DNA of 64,000 bases from an uncultured Eubacteriales bacterium (lineage in GTDB: Bacteria; Bacillota; Clostridia; Oscillospirales; Oscillospiraceae), in the NCBI GenBank assembly GCA_900549485.1, contig UROG01000007.1, positions 1-64,000 of the forward strand, written 5' to 3'. Position 1 is the first letter of the stretch. Each line of letters begins with the position of its first letter. The position numbers and the translations under genes are program-made. Below the pieces are notes generated by a model. It was not told the origin of the DNA, made no database searches, and saw nothing but the letters and a program-made list of their open reading frames with translations. This document shows positions 54,889 to 63,391 of the stretch, piece after piece.

Positions 54889-57219
54889 ATGGAGCTTGAA
54901 GGGCGCGGGAGGTTGATTTTTCCCCGTGGTGGATTTTTCAGACACAGCATAGACACGCGGTTTTATCTCGTGTTCCGCTGCGTCATCTACATGGGGATGG
55001 GAATGTTGATGGCGTGCGCAAGGATACTTGAGGACGGCGCGCCGCTGGGCATGGCAATGGTGGCGTGTTCCGGTCCCGGATTATCCGGTGTATTTTCACT
55101 GCTCGGCGCCTCGCTCGGCTATCTTTTGAGCGGCGGGTTTGAATGGGGCATACGGTACATAGCTGCCTCAGTGCTCGTATACACGATAGCCTTCGTTTTT
55201 CAGGAGGTCAGGATATACCGGCAGGAGTTTTTCATGCCCTGCGCCTCGGCGGCCGTTATGGCGGTCACGGGCTTTCTCTCCCGCATTACCTCTGCGGAGG
55301 CTTCGCTTATACTGTACGCCAAACTTTTCCTCGAAACCGCCGCCGCATTCGGCTGCACATACTTTTTTAAGGAGGCTCTTTCAAACGATCTGCGCGTTAC
55401 AGAGAGTGCGGAGCTTAAGCACAGCATTGCCGTGATGATAATGGTGGCCGGCTCGCTGATGGCGTTTTCAAGTGTGCTGGTGTTCTCCACGATATCCGTC
55501 GGCAGAGTTCTGGCGCTGCTTATAGTTATGGCTTCCGCCGCAAGGGGCGGTATGCTCACTGGCGCGGCGGTCGGCACGGTGCTCGGCATGGCGATGGACG
55601 TCACTGGCATGGGCGCGCCGTTTTACACAATGTGCTACGCTTTCTCGGGGCTTCTTTCGGGCGTGTTCGGGAAAAGCGGACGGCTCTTTTTCACGCTGTC
55701 GTTCATTCTGGCAGGAGCGCTGGCGGTCATCTGCGCATGGGACACGGAAATATACATAAGCGCACTGTTTGAAAATTTCTGCGCCTCGGTCATATTTATG
55801 GTGCTTCCGGCAAGCCTTATCAACCAGACGGGGCTTCGCCTTCAATCCGTCGAGCGCGGCGGCGGGGATTCCGGACTTCGCAGGTTTGCCGCAGGCAGGG
55901 TAAAAAATCTCAGCGAGGCATACGGAACGCTTTATGAGACCGTAAGGCGCAATGTCGAAGAGCCGTTCAACAGCGAAAATATAGCAAAGGTTTTCGACAG
56001 AGCCGCCGACAGGGTATGCATAAGGTGCAAAGACAAAAACCGCTGCTGGAACAGTCAATATATGGACACGCTCTCGGCGATGAATGACGCCACAGCCGCC
56101 ATGAACGAAAAAGGCGCTCTCGACGCAGGCGATCTGCCGGGCTTCTTCCGTGAAAGCTGCGGCTCGCTCAAGGAATTTGTCGATGCGGTAAACGGTGAGC
56201 TGCGCTCGTTCACATACCGGCGGCAGCTTGCAGCGCGTCTCAAGGAAAACAGAGCCGTCGCATGGTCGCAGTACAACGAAATATCGTGCATACTCGGCTC
56301 TGTCGCGGACGAGCTGGGCAGTGCAAACGGCTCCGATCCCCTTGCGGAGCGGCGTCTCATCCGCTTCCTCAACAGTCTTGACGTCGAGGCGCAGACCGCC
56401 GTATACCGCGACGGCGGCGGCAGAACACGCGTGACTATCGAGAGCAGACAGCTCAGGCGGCTTCTCAGAACCGAAAACTATATTGAAAAGCTTTCGTCCG
56501 TCGTCGGCGTGCGGCTGAGCGCCCCGACGGATACGCCCGACGGCTGTGCAAAGCTCAGCCTTATTGAGGCGGAACCGTTCGCTGTGTCGGTCGGCATCGC
56601 GGCGATGAAAAAGCGCGGCGAAAAGGTAAGCGGCGACAAAGGCACATATTTCAAAACCGATGCAGGCGTGCTGTGCGTCATTCTATCCGACGGCATGGGT
56701 ACCGGTGACGATGCGGCACGCGACAGCAACCAGGTGGTGGAGATACTTGAAAAATTCCTGCGCTCCGGCGTTGACCCGGCGGCTGCCATGAAGATCCTCA
56801 ATTCCGTTATGCTGCTGCGCTCAAACGACAGTTGGGGATATGCCACGGTCGATCTGATGTGCGTCGATCTGTTCACCGGCGACACCTGCTTTTATAAATA
56901 CGGTGCGGCGCCCTCCTACGTATGCAGCGGGAAAAGCATCAAGCGTATAAAGGGCGAAAGCATCGCGGCCTGTCTCGGCAACGGGGAAGGCGTCTCTCCG
57001 GATCTTGTGCATATGCGCCTGCACCCCGGCGCGACCGCCGTCATTGCTTCCGACGGCGTTATCGCCGGCACGGAGGATGAGTGGCTCAAGGCGCTTCTGA
57101 GCAAGGGCTTTGAGGATATGAAAGCGCTCGCCCGCTCGGCGCTCAAGGAAGCGGAGCGGCTTTACGGCACGAACGACGATATGACGGTAGTTGCGGTCAG
57201 AGTGGAGGAACGCGTATGA
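54889..57219 (+). CDS. spoIIE: Stage II sporulation protein E
   Basis: 776 aa. N-terminal ~330 residues are about ten membrane helices; a central region (~330-550) with Cys motifs (CIRCKDKNRCW) follows; the C-terminal PPM serine phosphatase domain starts near 557, with the metal motif SDGMGTGDDA near 600 and late GTNDDMTVVAV. It dephosphorylates SpoIIAA to switch on sigma-F in the forespore and helps polar septation. This is strong evidence for endospore formation. ATG at 54889 follows AAGGAGG. The 269-base gap upstream carries a weak inverted repeat (GCGCTC/GAGCGC) and no clear Spo0A box. Confidence 0.96.
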   Translation: MELEGRGRLIFPRGGFFRHSIDTRFYLVFRCVIYMGMGMLMACARILEDGAPLGMAMVACSGPGLSGVFSLLGASLGYLLSGGFEWGIRYIAASVLVYTIAFVFQEVRIYRQEFFMPCASAAVMAVTGFLSRITSAEASLILYAKLFLETAAAFGCTYFFKEALSNDLRVTESAELKHSIAVMIMVAGSLMAFSSVLVFSTISVGRVLALLIVMASAARGGMLTGAAVGTVLGMAMDVTGMGAPFYTMCYAFSGLLSGVFGKSGRLFFTLSFILAGALAVICAWDTEIYISALFENFCASVIFMVLPASLINQTGLRLQSVERGGGDSGLRRFAAGRVKNLSEAYGTLYETVRRNVEEPFNSENIAKVFDRAADRVCIRCKDKNRCWNSQYMDTLSAMNDATAAMNEKGALDAGDLPGFFRESCGSLKEFVDAVNGELRSFTYRRQLAARLKENRAVAWSQYNEISCILGSVADELGSANGSDPLAERRLIRFLNSLDVEAQTAVYRDGGGRTRVTIESRQLRRLLRTENYIEKLSSVVGVRLSAPTDTPDGCAKLSLIEAEPFAVSVGIAAMKKRGEKVSGDKGTYFKTDAGVLCVILSDGMGTGDDAARDSNQVVEILEKFLRSGVDPAAAMKILNSVMLLRSNDSWGYATVDLMCVDLFTGDTCFYKYGAAPSYVCSGKSIKRIKGESIAACLGNGEGVSPDLVHMRLHPGATAVIASDGVIAGTEDEWLKALLSKGFEDMKALARSALKEAERLYGTNDDMTVVAVRVEERV

Positions 57220-57545
57220 TAGACAGGATAAAAGAAAAGCTGTTTTCTCTGCGCGCCTCGGCAAAGCGCAGTGAACCGCGCCGCACGGTATTGAGGGGAA
57301 ATGCACGCAACGTGATAGTAGTCAAAGCGCCCAACGATATTTTCACCGAAGCGATCTTCATGCTCAGGGACGACTACTATACAAGTCAGCCGCTTTCCTC
57401 GGCAGAGCTTCTGCGTCAGGCAAGAGAAGCGGCATACGGCTGCGCCGCCTCGGCCGCCGTAAGGGACAAATGGAAAATGCATCTCATATATATTCTTGCC
57501 GCCCTGCTTGCCTTCGAAACCGCAGGCCTTCTATTAATAATATAA
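57216..57545 (+). CDS. Small tail-anchored protein in the spoIIE operon
   Basis: 109 aa. Basic N-terminus (KRSEPRRTVLRGNARN), a soluble middle with a short helical part (ELLRQAREAAYG), and a C-terminal hydrophobic segment of about 20 residues (IYILAALLAFETAGLLLII) ending at the C-terminus, as in tail-anchored membrane proteins. Its start overlaps the spoIIE stop (ATGA), so the two are translated together. No family recognised; a role at the sporulation septum is only inference. Confidence 0.75.
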   Translation: MIDRIKEKLFSLRASAKRSEPRRTVLRGNARNVIVVKAPNDIFTEAIFMLRDDYYTSQPLSSAELLRQAREAAYGCAASAAVRDKWKMHLIYILAALLAFETAGLLLII

Positions 57546-57565
57546 AGCTGATAATATAAAGCAAA

Positions 57566-57591
57566 AACTGCCAGCCGAAAGGCTGGCAGTT
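57566..57591. terminator. Terminator between spoIIE and rpsR operons
   Basis: Perfect 11-bp stem (57566-57576 / 57581-57591) with a GAAA tetraloop, between the convergent genes at 57545 and 57606. Confidence 0.85.
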
Positions 57592-57605
57592 GATTCTTCG
57601 TGTGA

Positions 57606-57845
57606 TCAGTCGGTCACGTAAGGCATAAGAGCTATCTGACGCGCTCTCTTGATAGCCTCGGTGAGCTCACGCTGATGCATTGCGCAAACACCGGTAGTGC
57701 GGCGAGGCAGGATCTTGCTGCGCTCGGAGACGTAACGGCGGAGCTTTGCAGTGTCCTTATAGTCGATAGAGGTTGCCTTATCAACACAGAACTGGCAAAC
57801 TTTTCTGCGCTTGCGGTTCTTGGGATTGTTCTTATCGAAAGCCAA
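57606..57845 (-). CDS. rpsR: 30S ribosomal protein S18
   Basis: 79 aa, small-subunit protein that pairs with S6. Typical RRKVCQFCVDK start and DTAKLRRYVSERSKILPRR core. It keeps a CxxC...CxxH set (VCQFC, GVCAMH) as in the zinc-binding form of S18. Last gene of rpsF-ssb-rpsR. Confidence 0.98.
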   Translation of the reverse strand: MAFDKNNPKNRKRRKVCQFCVDKATSIDYKDTAKLRRYVSERSKILPRRTTGVCAMHQRELTEAIKRARQIALMPYVTD

Positions 57846-57868
57846 AGCTGTATCCTCCTGTAATTATT

Positions 57869-58333
57869 TTAGAAAGGCAGTTCACCGTCGCCGTCATCCA
57901 GCTCAGCAAAGCCGCCCGTGGGAGCGGAGCTCTTGGGGGCATAATCGTTGCCGTAGGTGGGCTGGCTGCCGTAACTGTTGGTGTTGTAGCTGCCGGAATT
58001 GCTGCTGTCGCGCTTGCTCTCGCCGAAGTAGACATTATCTGCAACCACTTCATAGGCAGTGCGGTTGTTGCCGTCGCGATCCTGATATTTGCGGGACTGG
58101 AGACGGCCGGAAACAACTATCATGCTGCCCTGATGAAAATACTTGCCGATAAACTCCGCAGTGGAACGCCACGCGGTGCAATTGATAAAATCGGTCTGTT
58201 TCTCGGCGCCGTCACGACCGGAATAATCACGGTCAACCGCGACGGCGAAAGAAGCGACCGGGATCTGTGACTGGGTGTACCTCACTTCGGGGTCACGGGT
58301 CAGACGACCCATGAGTACAATGTGATTAAGCAT
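57869..58333 (-). CDS. ssb: Single-stranded DNA-binding protein
   Basis: 154 aa. OB fold (residues 1-~105) with LNHIVLMGRLTRDPEVRYT and the INCTAWRSTAEFIGKYF strand region; Ser/Asn/Gly-rich linker; acidic tip ELDDGDGELPF that recruits replication and repair proteins. Between rpsF and rpsR, the standard order. Confidence 0.98.
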   Translation of the reverse strand: MLNHIVLMGRLTRDPEVRYTQSQIPVASFAVAVDRDYSGRDGAEKQTDFINCTAWRSTAEFIGKYFHQGSMIVVSGRLQSRKYQDRDGNNRTAYEVVADNVYFGESKRDSSNSGSYNTNSYGSQPTYGNDYAPKSSAPTGGFAELDDGDGELPF

Positions 58334-58344
58334 ATCCCATCTCC

Positions 58345-58641
58345 TTACTCTGCACGCATGGTAATCAGGCGACGCAGAATACCGTCGGTAATGCCAAGAA
58401 CACGGTCAAGCTCTGCGGGGAATTCAGCTCCGCTGGTGAACTTCATCAGCACGTAGTAGCCCTCAGAAATGTAGTTGATTTCGTAAGCCAGCTTGCGCTT
58501 ACCCATCTCCTCCATCTCGTCAAGAGTACCATTTGCCTCAACAAGTGCCTTGAATTTCTCAACTATCGCTGCGGTCTCTTCCTCAGTGAAGTTGGGGTTG
58601 ATAATGTACATTACTTCGTACTTCTCACTTGCTTTTGCCAT
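58345..58641 (-). CDS. rpsF: 30S ribosomal protein S6
   Basis: 98 aa, with YEVMYIINPNFTEEE start and KRKLAYEI-like strand (KRKLAYEINYISEGYYVLM) that contacts S18. Ribosome site AAGGAGG precedes ATG at 58641. The promoter lies about 80 bases upstream; the short leader has a GC-rich hairpin near 58670-58690. Confidence 0.97.
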   Translation of the reverse strand: MAKASEKYEVMYIINPNFTEEETAAIVEKFKALVEANGTLDEMEEMGKRKLAYEINYISEGYYVLMKFTSGAEFPAELDRVLGITDGILRRLITMRAE

Positions 58642-58715
58642 AATCGCACCTCCTTCTGGTCTGATGGCCCCCTAATGGGAGCAAGGATGCCCGTCTCAAA
58701 TTTACAGGCTTAATA

Positions 58716-58743
58716 ATTATATCCTCTTTTTGCGGAAAGTCAA
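58716..58743 (-). promoter_or_regulatory. Sigma-A promoter of rpsF-ssb-rpsR
   Basis: On the minus strand TTGACT (58743-58738), 16-base spacer, TATAAT (58721-58716). Confidence 0.85.
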
Positions 58744-58815
58744 GCAATTTTTTCAAATAAATGCCTGTATCCCGCCGGTTTTTCCGTATTGTCCGGCGGG
58801 AAGCTGATTTAAAAC

Positions 58816-58844
58816 TTCACAAATTTCATATGAAGCGCTATAAT
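58816..58844 (+). promoter_or_regulatory. Promoter of tatD operon
   Basis: TTCACA at 58816-58821 and TATAAT at 58839-58844 with a 17-base spacer, about 30 bases before the tatD start. Confidence 0.75.
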
Positions 58845-58875
58845 ACGTGTCAGTACATTAACGGAGATGCAGAAG

Positions 58876-59637
58876 ATGTATTTTGACACCCACGCACATT
58901 ATGACGACGAAGCCTTTGAGGCCGACCGAGACGCGCTTCTGGAGAATCTGTACAAAAGCGGCGTTGAGCTTATTATAAACCCCGGCTGTACGCTTGAAAG
59001 CAGCAGGAAAGCCATCCTGCTTGCCGAAACGCACCCGTTTGTATATGCCGCCGTCGGGATTCACCCCGAAGAGCTTGACGATTATACCGAGGCCGCGCTG
59101 TCAGAGATCGGACGGCTTGCTTCCCATCCGAAATGCGCGGCAATAGGAGAGATCGGGCTTGATTACTATTGGGACGACACGCGCAAAACCGAGCAGAAGG
59201 AGCTTTTCCTCCGTCAGGCTGAGCTTGCAGCAAGGCTCGGCAAGGCTGTTATTGTCCACGACCGCGAAGCGCACGGCGACAGCATGGAGATCGTAAAAAG
59301 CGTCAGAGACCTGCGCGGTGTTTTCCACTGCTACTCCGGCAGTGCGGAAATGGCAAAGGAGCTTCTGAAAATGGGCTGGTACCTTGGCTTTGACGGACCG
59401 GTCACATATAAAAACGCACGGAAAACACTTGAAGTGCTTGAGATATGCCCGCTTGACAGAATATTGATCGAAACCGACAGTCCTTATCTCAGCCCCGTAC
59501 CGCTGCGCGGAAAGCGAAACAACTCCGCAAATCTTGAATACATTGCCGCAAAGATTGCGGAGGTAAAGGGCGAAAGCCTTGAAAGCATCTGCCGGATAAC
59601 CACGGAAAACGGGAAAAGGCTTTTCGGCATAGAATGA
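58876..59637 (+). CDS. tatD: TatD-family metal-dependent DNase/hydrolase
   Basis: About 253 aa, TIM-barrel hydrolase. Metal-binding and catalytic motifs: FDTHAHYDD near the start, GEIGLDYYWD near 95, HDREAH near 130, FHCYSG near 152, ETDSPYLSP near 203. I chose ATG at 58876 because GGAG lies nine bases upstream and the protein then begins MYFDTHAH; the ATG at 58867 overlaps that site. First gene of an operon leading to dipeptidase, fumarase and malic enzyme. Confidence 0.96.
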   Translation: MYFDTHAHYDDEAFEADRDALLENLYKSGVELIINPGCTLESSRKAILLAETHPFVYAAVGIHPEELDDYTEAALSEIGRLASHPKCAAIGEIGLDYYWDDTRKTEQKELFLRQAELAARLGKAVIVHDREAHGDSMEIVKSVRDLRGVFHCYSGSAEMAKELLKMGWYLGFDGPVTYKNARKTLEVLEICPLDRILIETDSPYLSPVPLRGKRNNSANLEYIAAKIAEVKGESLESICRITTENGKRLFGIE

Positions 59638-59690
59638 CCGGAAGCTTTCGGTCAGCGCAAATTATCCAAGGAGGTCACACTATATATAAT

Positions 59691-60659
59691 ATGAAGACAC
59701 CGTTTATTTTTGATCTGCACTGCGACACCATGCTGTATTTGTATCTTGAAAACAAAACCCTCTGCTCATGGGACGGACACATAAATCTTGCAAAGCTTGA
59801 AAAATGCGGCCGCGGCGTGCAGAGCTTCGCGCTTTTCCTGCCGACCTACGACTCCGCGGTGCGCCACGGCGTGACACAGCCGCCGTATGAGCTTTTCAAC
59901 AGTATGTACTCGGTCTTTCTGAGGGAAATGCGGGATAACGGGGAGCGCATAGGTCAGGTTCGCTGCACAGGTGATATACGCAGGAACATCGAGGCGGGAA
60001 AAGTGTCCGCGCTGCTTACGCTTGAGGACTGTGTACTCCTTGATGGGAAAATCGGACGTGTGGATGAAATATTTGAAAAGGGCGTGAGGATAGCCGCGCT
60101 CACATGGAACTACGAAAACTCCGTGGGCTTCCCGAACTCATCCGACGCCGCTGAGCACCGGAAAGGGCTTAAACCTTTTGGATTTGAGGCGGTGCAGCGC
60201 ATGAATGAGCTTGGCATAATCGTGGACGTATCGCATCTGAGCGAGGGCGGCTTCTGGGACGTGGCAAAGACAAGCAAAAAGCCCTTCATCGCCTCTCATT
60301 CCTGCGCACGCGCCCTGTGCGATCACAGCCGCAATCTCACCGATAGCCAGCTGCATGCGATCGGCGAATGCGGCGGCGTTGTCGGCGTGAATTTCTATTC
60401 GCAGTTTCTTGTAAAGGACAGCGATCATACGACCGCAGGCGATATTGTCCGCCATATGGAGCATATCCGGAACAAGGCGGGCATCGAAGCGCTTGCCTTG
60501 GGTTCCGACTTTGACGGGATAGACTGTACGCTCGATTTTTCCGATTACGCGGGACTTCCCGCGCTCATAGACGCAATGTCAGACCGTTTTACCGACGATG
60601 AGATCGAGCTTATCTGCGGCAAAAACGCCCTCAGAGTTTTCAGCGATGCCGTCGGTTAA
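59691..60659 (+). CDS. M19-family (membrane dipeptidase-type) dipeptidase
   Basis: About 322 aa, no signal peptide, so cytosolic as in most bacterial members. Zinc motifs: DLHCDTM near residue 5, LTLEDC near 110, HLSEGG and SHSCARALCDHSRNLTD near 200-220, GSDFDGI near 285. It cleaves dipeptides, often tolerating a D residue at the C-terminal side. GGAGG lies 16 bases before ATG 59691, longer than usual; an in-frame ATG at 59634 that overlaps tatD's stop has no better site. Start is therefore uncertain. Confidence 0.9.
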   Translation: MKTPFIFDLHCDTMLYLYLENKTLCSWDGHINLAKLEKCGRGVQSFALFLPTYDSAVRHGVTQPPYELFNSMYSVFLREMRDNGERIGQVRCTGDIRRNIEAGKVSALLTLEDCVLLDGKIGRVDEIFEKGVRIAALTWNYENSVGFPNSSDAAEHRKGLKPFGFEAVQRMNELGIIVDVSHLSEGGFWDVAKTSKKPFIASHSCARALCDHSRNLTDSQLHAIGECGGVVGVNFYSQFLVKDSDHTTAGDIVRHMEHIRNKAGIEALALGSDFDGIDCTLDFSDYAGLPALIDAMSDRFTDDEIELICGKNALRVFSDAVG

Positions 60660-60688
60660 CGCGCCGGAACGGTAAATGGAGGAGCTGT

Positions 60689-61540
60689 ATGAATGTACGC
60701 GAAATAGACGTTTCCGAGATTTCCTCCGCCGTGGAAAGGCTTGCGGCGGAAGCAAACTGTTTCCTGCCGGCAGATGTGCGCCGTGCGCTTGAAAGCGCAC
60801 GTGAAAAGGAGCAGTCCCCTCTTTGCCGGGATATTCTTGGCGATATTCTAAAAAACGCCGACATTGCCGCCGCACGGCAAATGCCGATATGTCAGGATAC
60901 GGGGCTTGCCGTGTTCTTCGTGGAGATGGGTCAGGACGTGCATATCACCGGCGGCGATTTTCAATCGGCAATGGACGCCGGCGTTGCACGCGGGTACACA
61001 AAAAACTATCTGCGCAAAAGCTCCCAGGACAATGTGCTTGGCGAAAGGGTCAACCGCGGCGACAACACACCGGCAATCTGCCATATTGAGCTTGTTCCCG
61101 GCGACAGGCTTAAAATAACCGTGTGTCCAAAGGGCGGCGGGTCGGAAAATATGTCCGCCGTTGGTATGCTCACCCCGTCGCAGGGGCGCAGCGGCGTCAA
61201 AAAGTTCATCGTCGATACCGTAGAGCGCGCCGGAAGCAACCCGTGTCCGCCGATAATAATCGGCTGCGCCGTGGGTGGAACCATGGAGCAGGCGGCGCTG
61301 CTGGCGAAAAAAGCGCTTTGCCGCGAGGTCGGGCAGCATAATCCCGACGCAGACATTGCCGTATTCGAGGAGGAGGTTCTGTCGGCGGTTAATGCGCTCG
61401 GCATAGGGGCGCAGGGCTTCGGCGGAACGCAGACCGCCCTTGCCGTGCATATACTGACGCACCCCGTACACCTTGCAAGTCTCCCAGTGGCGGTGAATAT
61501 ACAGTGCCACGCCGCAAGACACAAAAGCGTAGTTATTTAA
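60689..61540 (+). CDS. Class I fumarate hydratase, alpha subunit
   Basis: 283 aa, [4Fe-4S] hydro-lyase interconverting fumarate and malate. Cluster cysteines are in PICQDTGLAVFF (Cys68), CPKGGGSENMSAVGM and IGCAVGGTMEQAALLAKKAL. With the next gene it makes the two-subunit form common in anaerobes; the tartrate dehydratase family is similar, but the malic enzyme next door supports fumarase. ATG at 60689 follows GGAGG. Confidence 0.93.
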   Translation: MNVREIDVSEISSAVERLAAEANCFLPADVRRALESAREKEQSPLCRDILGDILKNADIAAARQMPICQDTGLAVFFVEMGQDVHITGGDFQSAMDAGVARGYTKNYLRKSSQDNVLGERVNRGDNTPAICHIELVPGDRLKITVCPKGGGSENMSAVGMLTPSQGRSGVKKFIVDTVERAGSNPCPPIIIGCAVGGTMEQAALLAKKALCREVGQHNPDADIAVFEEEVLSAVNALGIGAQGFGGTQTALAVHILTHPVHLASLPVAVNIQCHAARHKSVVI

Positions 61541-61571
61541 CACAGCTTATATTAACATTGAAGGAATAAAT

Positions 61572-62132
61572 ATGCAAAATGCAGTCAGAAAAATCCGGCT
61601 GCCGCTGGATGATGATACAGTAAAATCGCTCCGTGCAGGCGACAGGGTGCTGCTGTCCGGGACGGTATACACCGGCCGTGACGAGGCTCACCTTTATCTC
61701 ATGCGCATGATAGAACGCGGAGAAAAGCTCCCTTTTGACCTGAACGGCGCGGTCATATATTACACCGGTCCGTGTCCGGCGAAGCCCGGTCAGGTCATCG
61801 GTTCGGCAGGGCCGACCACAAGCGGGCGCATGGACGCATACGCTCCTATGCTTATGGAGCTTGGGCTTAAAGGCATGATAGGCAAAGGCAAACGCAGCGA
61901 TGCCGTAAAAGAAAGCATGATGAAGAACATCTGCTGCTATTTTGCCGCGATAGGCGGTGCGGGCGCGCTCATAAGCGACAGCATAAAAAAGGCGGAGGTC
62001 ATCGCCTTTCCGGAGCTTGGCGCGGAGGCGGTATACAAGCTTGAGGTGGTCGATTTTCCGTGTACGGCAGTGCTCGACTGCTATGGAAACGACCTATACA
62101 AAATCGGACAGGAGAAGTACAGACATGGATAA
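61572..62132 (+). CDS. Class I fumarate hydratase, beta subunit
   Basis: 186 aa, the C-terminal (swivelling) domain of class I fumarase. Typical GPTTSGRMDAYAP near residue 80 and LGLKGMIGKGKRS. ATG at 61572 follows AAGGA. Its end overlaps the malic enzyme start by 8 bases. Fumarate to malate to pyruvate can thus run through three linked genes. Confidence 0.94.
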   Translation: MQNAVRKIRLPLDDDTVKSLRAGDRVLLSGTVYTGRDEAHLYLMRMIERGEKLPFDLNGAVIYYTGPCPAKPGQVIGSAGPTTSGRMDAYAPMLMELGLKGMIGKGKRSDAVKESMMKNICCYFAAIGGAGALISDSIKKAEVIAFPELGAEAVYKLEVVDFPCTAVLDCYGNDLYKIGQEKYRHG

Positions 62133-63309
62133 ATCTGAAATTCGTGAAAAGGCGCTTGCGCTCCACGCAGACAACAGGGGCAAGCTTGAAACCGTCGGCA
62201 AGGTGCCGCTTGAAAGCAGCGACGACCTTTCCCTTGCCTACACGCCCGGTGTTGCCGAGCCTTGCAGGGAGATCGCAAAGGATGCGTCCCTTGCGTATAA
62301 ATATACATTCAAAGGGAATATGTGCGCCGTTGTTTCCGACGGCTCGGCGGTACTCGGGCTTGGCAATATAGGCGGCATCGCCGGTCTGCCCGTCATGGAG
62401 GGGAAAGCCCTTCTTTTCAAGCGCTTCGGCGGTGTAGACTGTTTCCCGATATGCCTTGCCACACAGGACACGGAGGAAATAATCAGAACCTGCATAAACA
62501 TCGCTCCATCCTTCGGCGGGATAAACCTTGAGGACATTTCCGCCCCGCGCTGCTTTGAGATAGAGCGAAGGCTCAAAGAAGCCCTCGATATTCCGGTTTT
62601 CCACGACGATCAGCACGGAACCGCTATCGTCGTTTCCGCCGCGCTCATAAACGCCTGCCGTCTTACAGGCAAGCGCATAAAAGGCCTGAACATCGTCGTA
62701 AACGGCGCGGGCGCCGCAGGCACGGCAATAAGCAAAATGCTGCTCAACCTCGGCGTAAACGACCTGTTTCTTGTCGATTCTCACGGCATCATCTGCAAAG
62801 AGCGCAAGGAAAACATGAACTGGGCAAAGGAAGAGATGGCAGAGCTTTCAGACCGCGAGGGCAGGAGCGGAACGCTTGAAGACGCGCTCGCCGGAAGCGA
62901 CGTATTTATCGGCGTTTCAAAGGCCGATATCCTCACGGTTGAAATGATACGGACAATGGCCGACGCGCCTTTTATCTTCGCGCTGGCAAATCCCAATCCG
63001 GAAATTCGTCCGGAGTTGGCACGCATGGCGGGCGCGTCGGTCGTCGGCACGGGGCGCAGCGATTATCCCAACCAGATAAACAACGTTCTCGCTTTCCCCG
63101 GCGTTTTCCGCGGCGCTTTTGATGTACGCGCAAGCGACATCACCGAAAACATGAAGATAGCCGCCGCCTATGCGCTGGCAGAGCTTGTGAACGTTGCGCA
63201 GCTTGCATCCGATCATGTTCTGCCCTCCCCGTTTGACGGAGAGGTCTGCGGCGCGGTCGCAAAGGCAGTCGCGGACGCGGCAAGGCGCGACGGCGTAGCA
63301 AGGCTCTGA
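62125..63309 (+). CDS. NAD(P)-dependent malic enzyme
   Basis: About 394 aa, short bacterial MaeB-like form without the phosphotransacetylase extension. Motifs: YTPGVAEPC near residue 37, catalytic Lys region GLPVMEGKALLFK, metal site VFHDDQHGTA near 155, dinucleotide site VVNGAGAAGTAI near 190. It decarboxylates malate to pyruvate. ATG at 62125 follows GGAGAAGT; the earlier in-frame start at 62017 lies inside the fumarase gene and is rejected. Cofactor preference cannot be told by eye. Confidence 0.94.
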   Translation: MDKSEIREKALALHADNRGKLETVGKVPLESSDDLSLAYTPGVAEPCREIAKDASLAYKYTFKGNMCAVVSDGSAVLGLGNIGGIAGLPVMEGKALLFKRFGGVDCFPICLATQDTEEIIRTCINIAPSFGGINLEDISAPRCFEIERRLKEALDIPVFHDDQHGTAIVVSAALINACRLTGKRIKGLNIVVNGAGAAGTAISKMLLNLGVNDLFLVDSHGIICKERKENMNWAKEEMAELSDREGRSGTLEDALAGSDVFIGVSKADILTVEMIRTMADAPFIFALANPNPEIRPELARMAGASVVGTGRSDYPNQINNVLAFPGVFRGAFDVRASDITENMKIAAAYALAELVNVAQLASDHVLPSPFDGEVCGAVAKAVADAARRDGVARL

Positions 63310-63349
63310 CGCAATATGCCTTGATAACGGCAAAATAATCAGATAAACG

Positions 63350-63391
63350 TTCATCCGGCGGAAGAAAAGATTCTTCCGCCGGATGAATTTT
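63350..63391. terminator. Terminator between malic enzyme and the vWA gene
   Basis: 17-bp perfect stem (63350-63366 / 63371-63387) and ATTTTT, between the convergent genes. Confidence 0.9.

Noticed and set aside
58642..58715. An S6:S18 ribosomal-protein leader on rpsF
   Set aside because: A GC-rich hairpin is present, but I could not match the conserved features of that leader by eye, so it is not listed as a feature.
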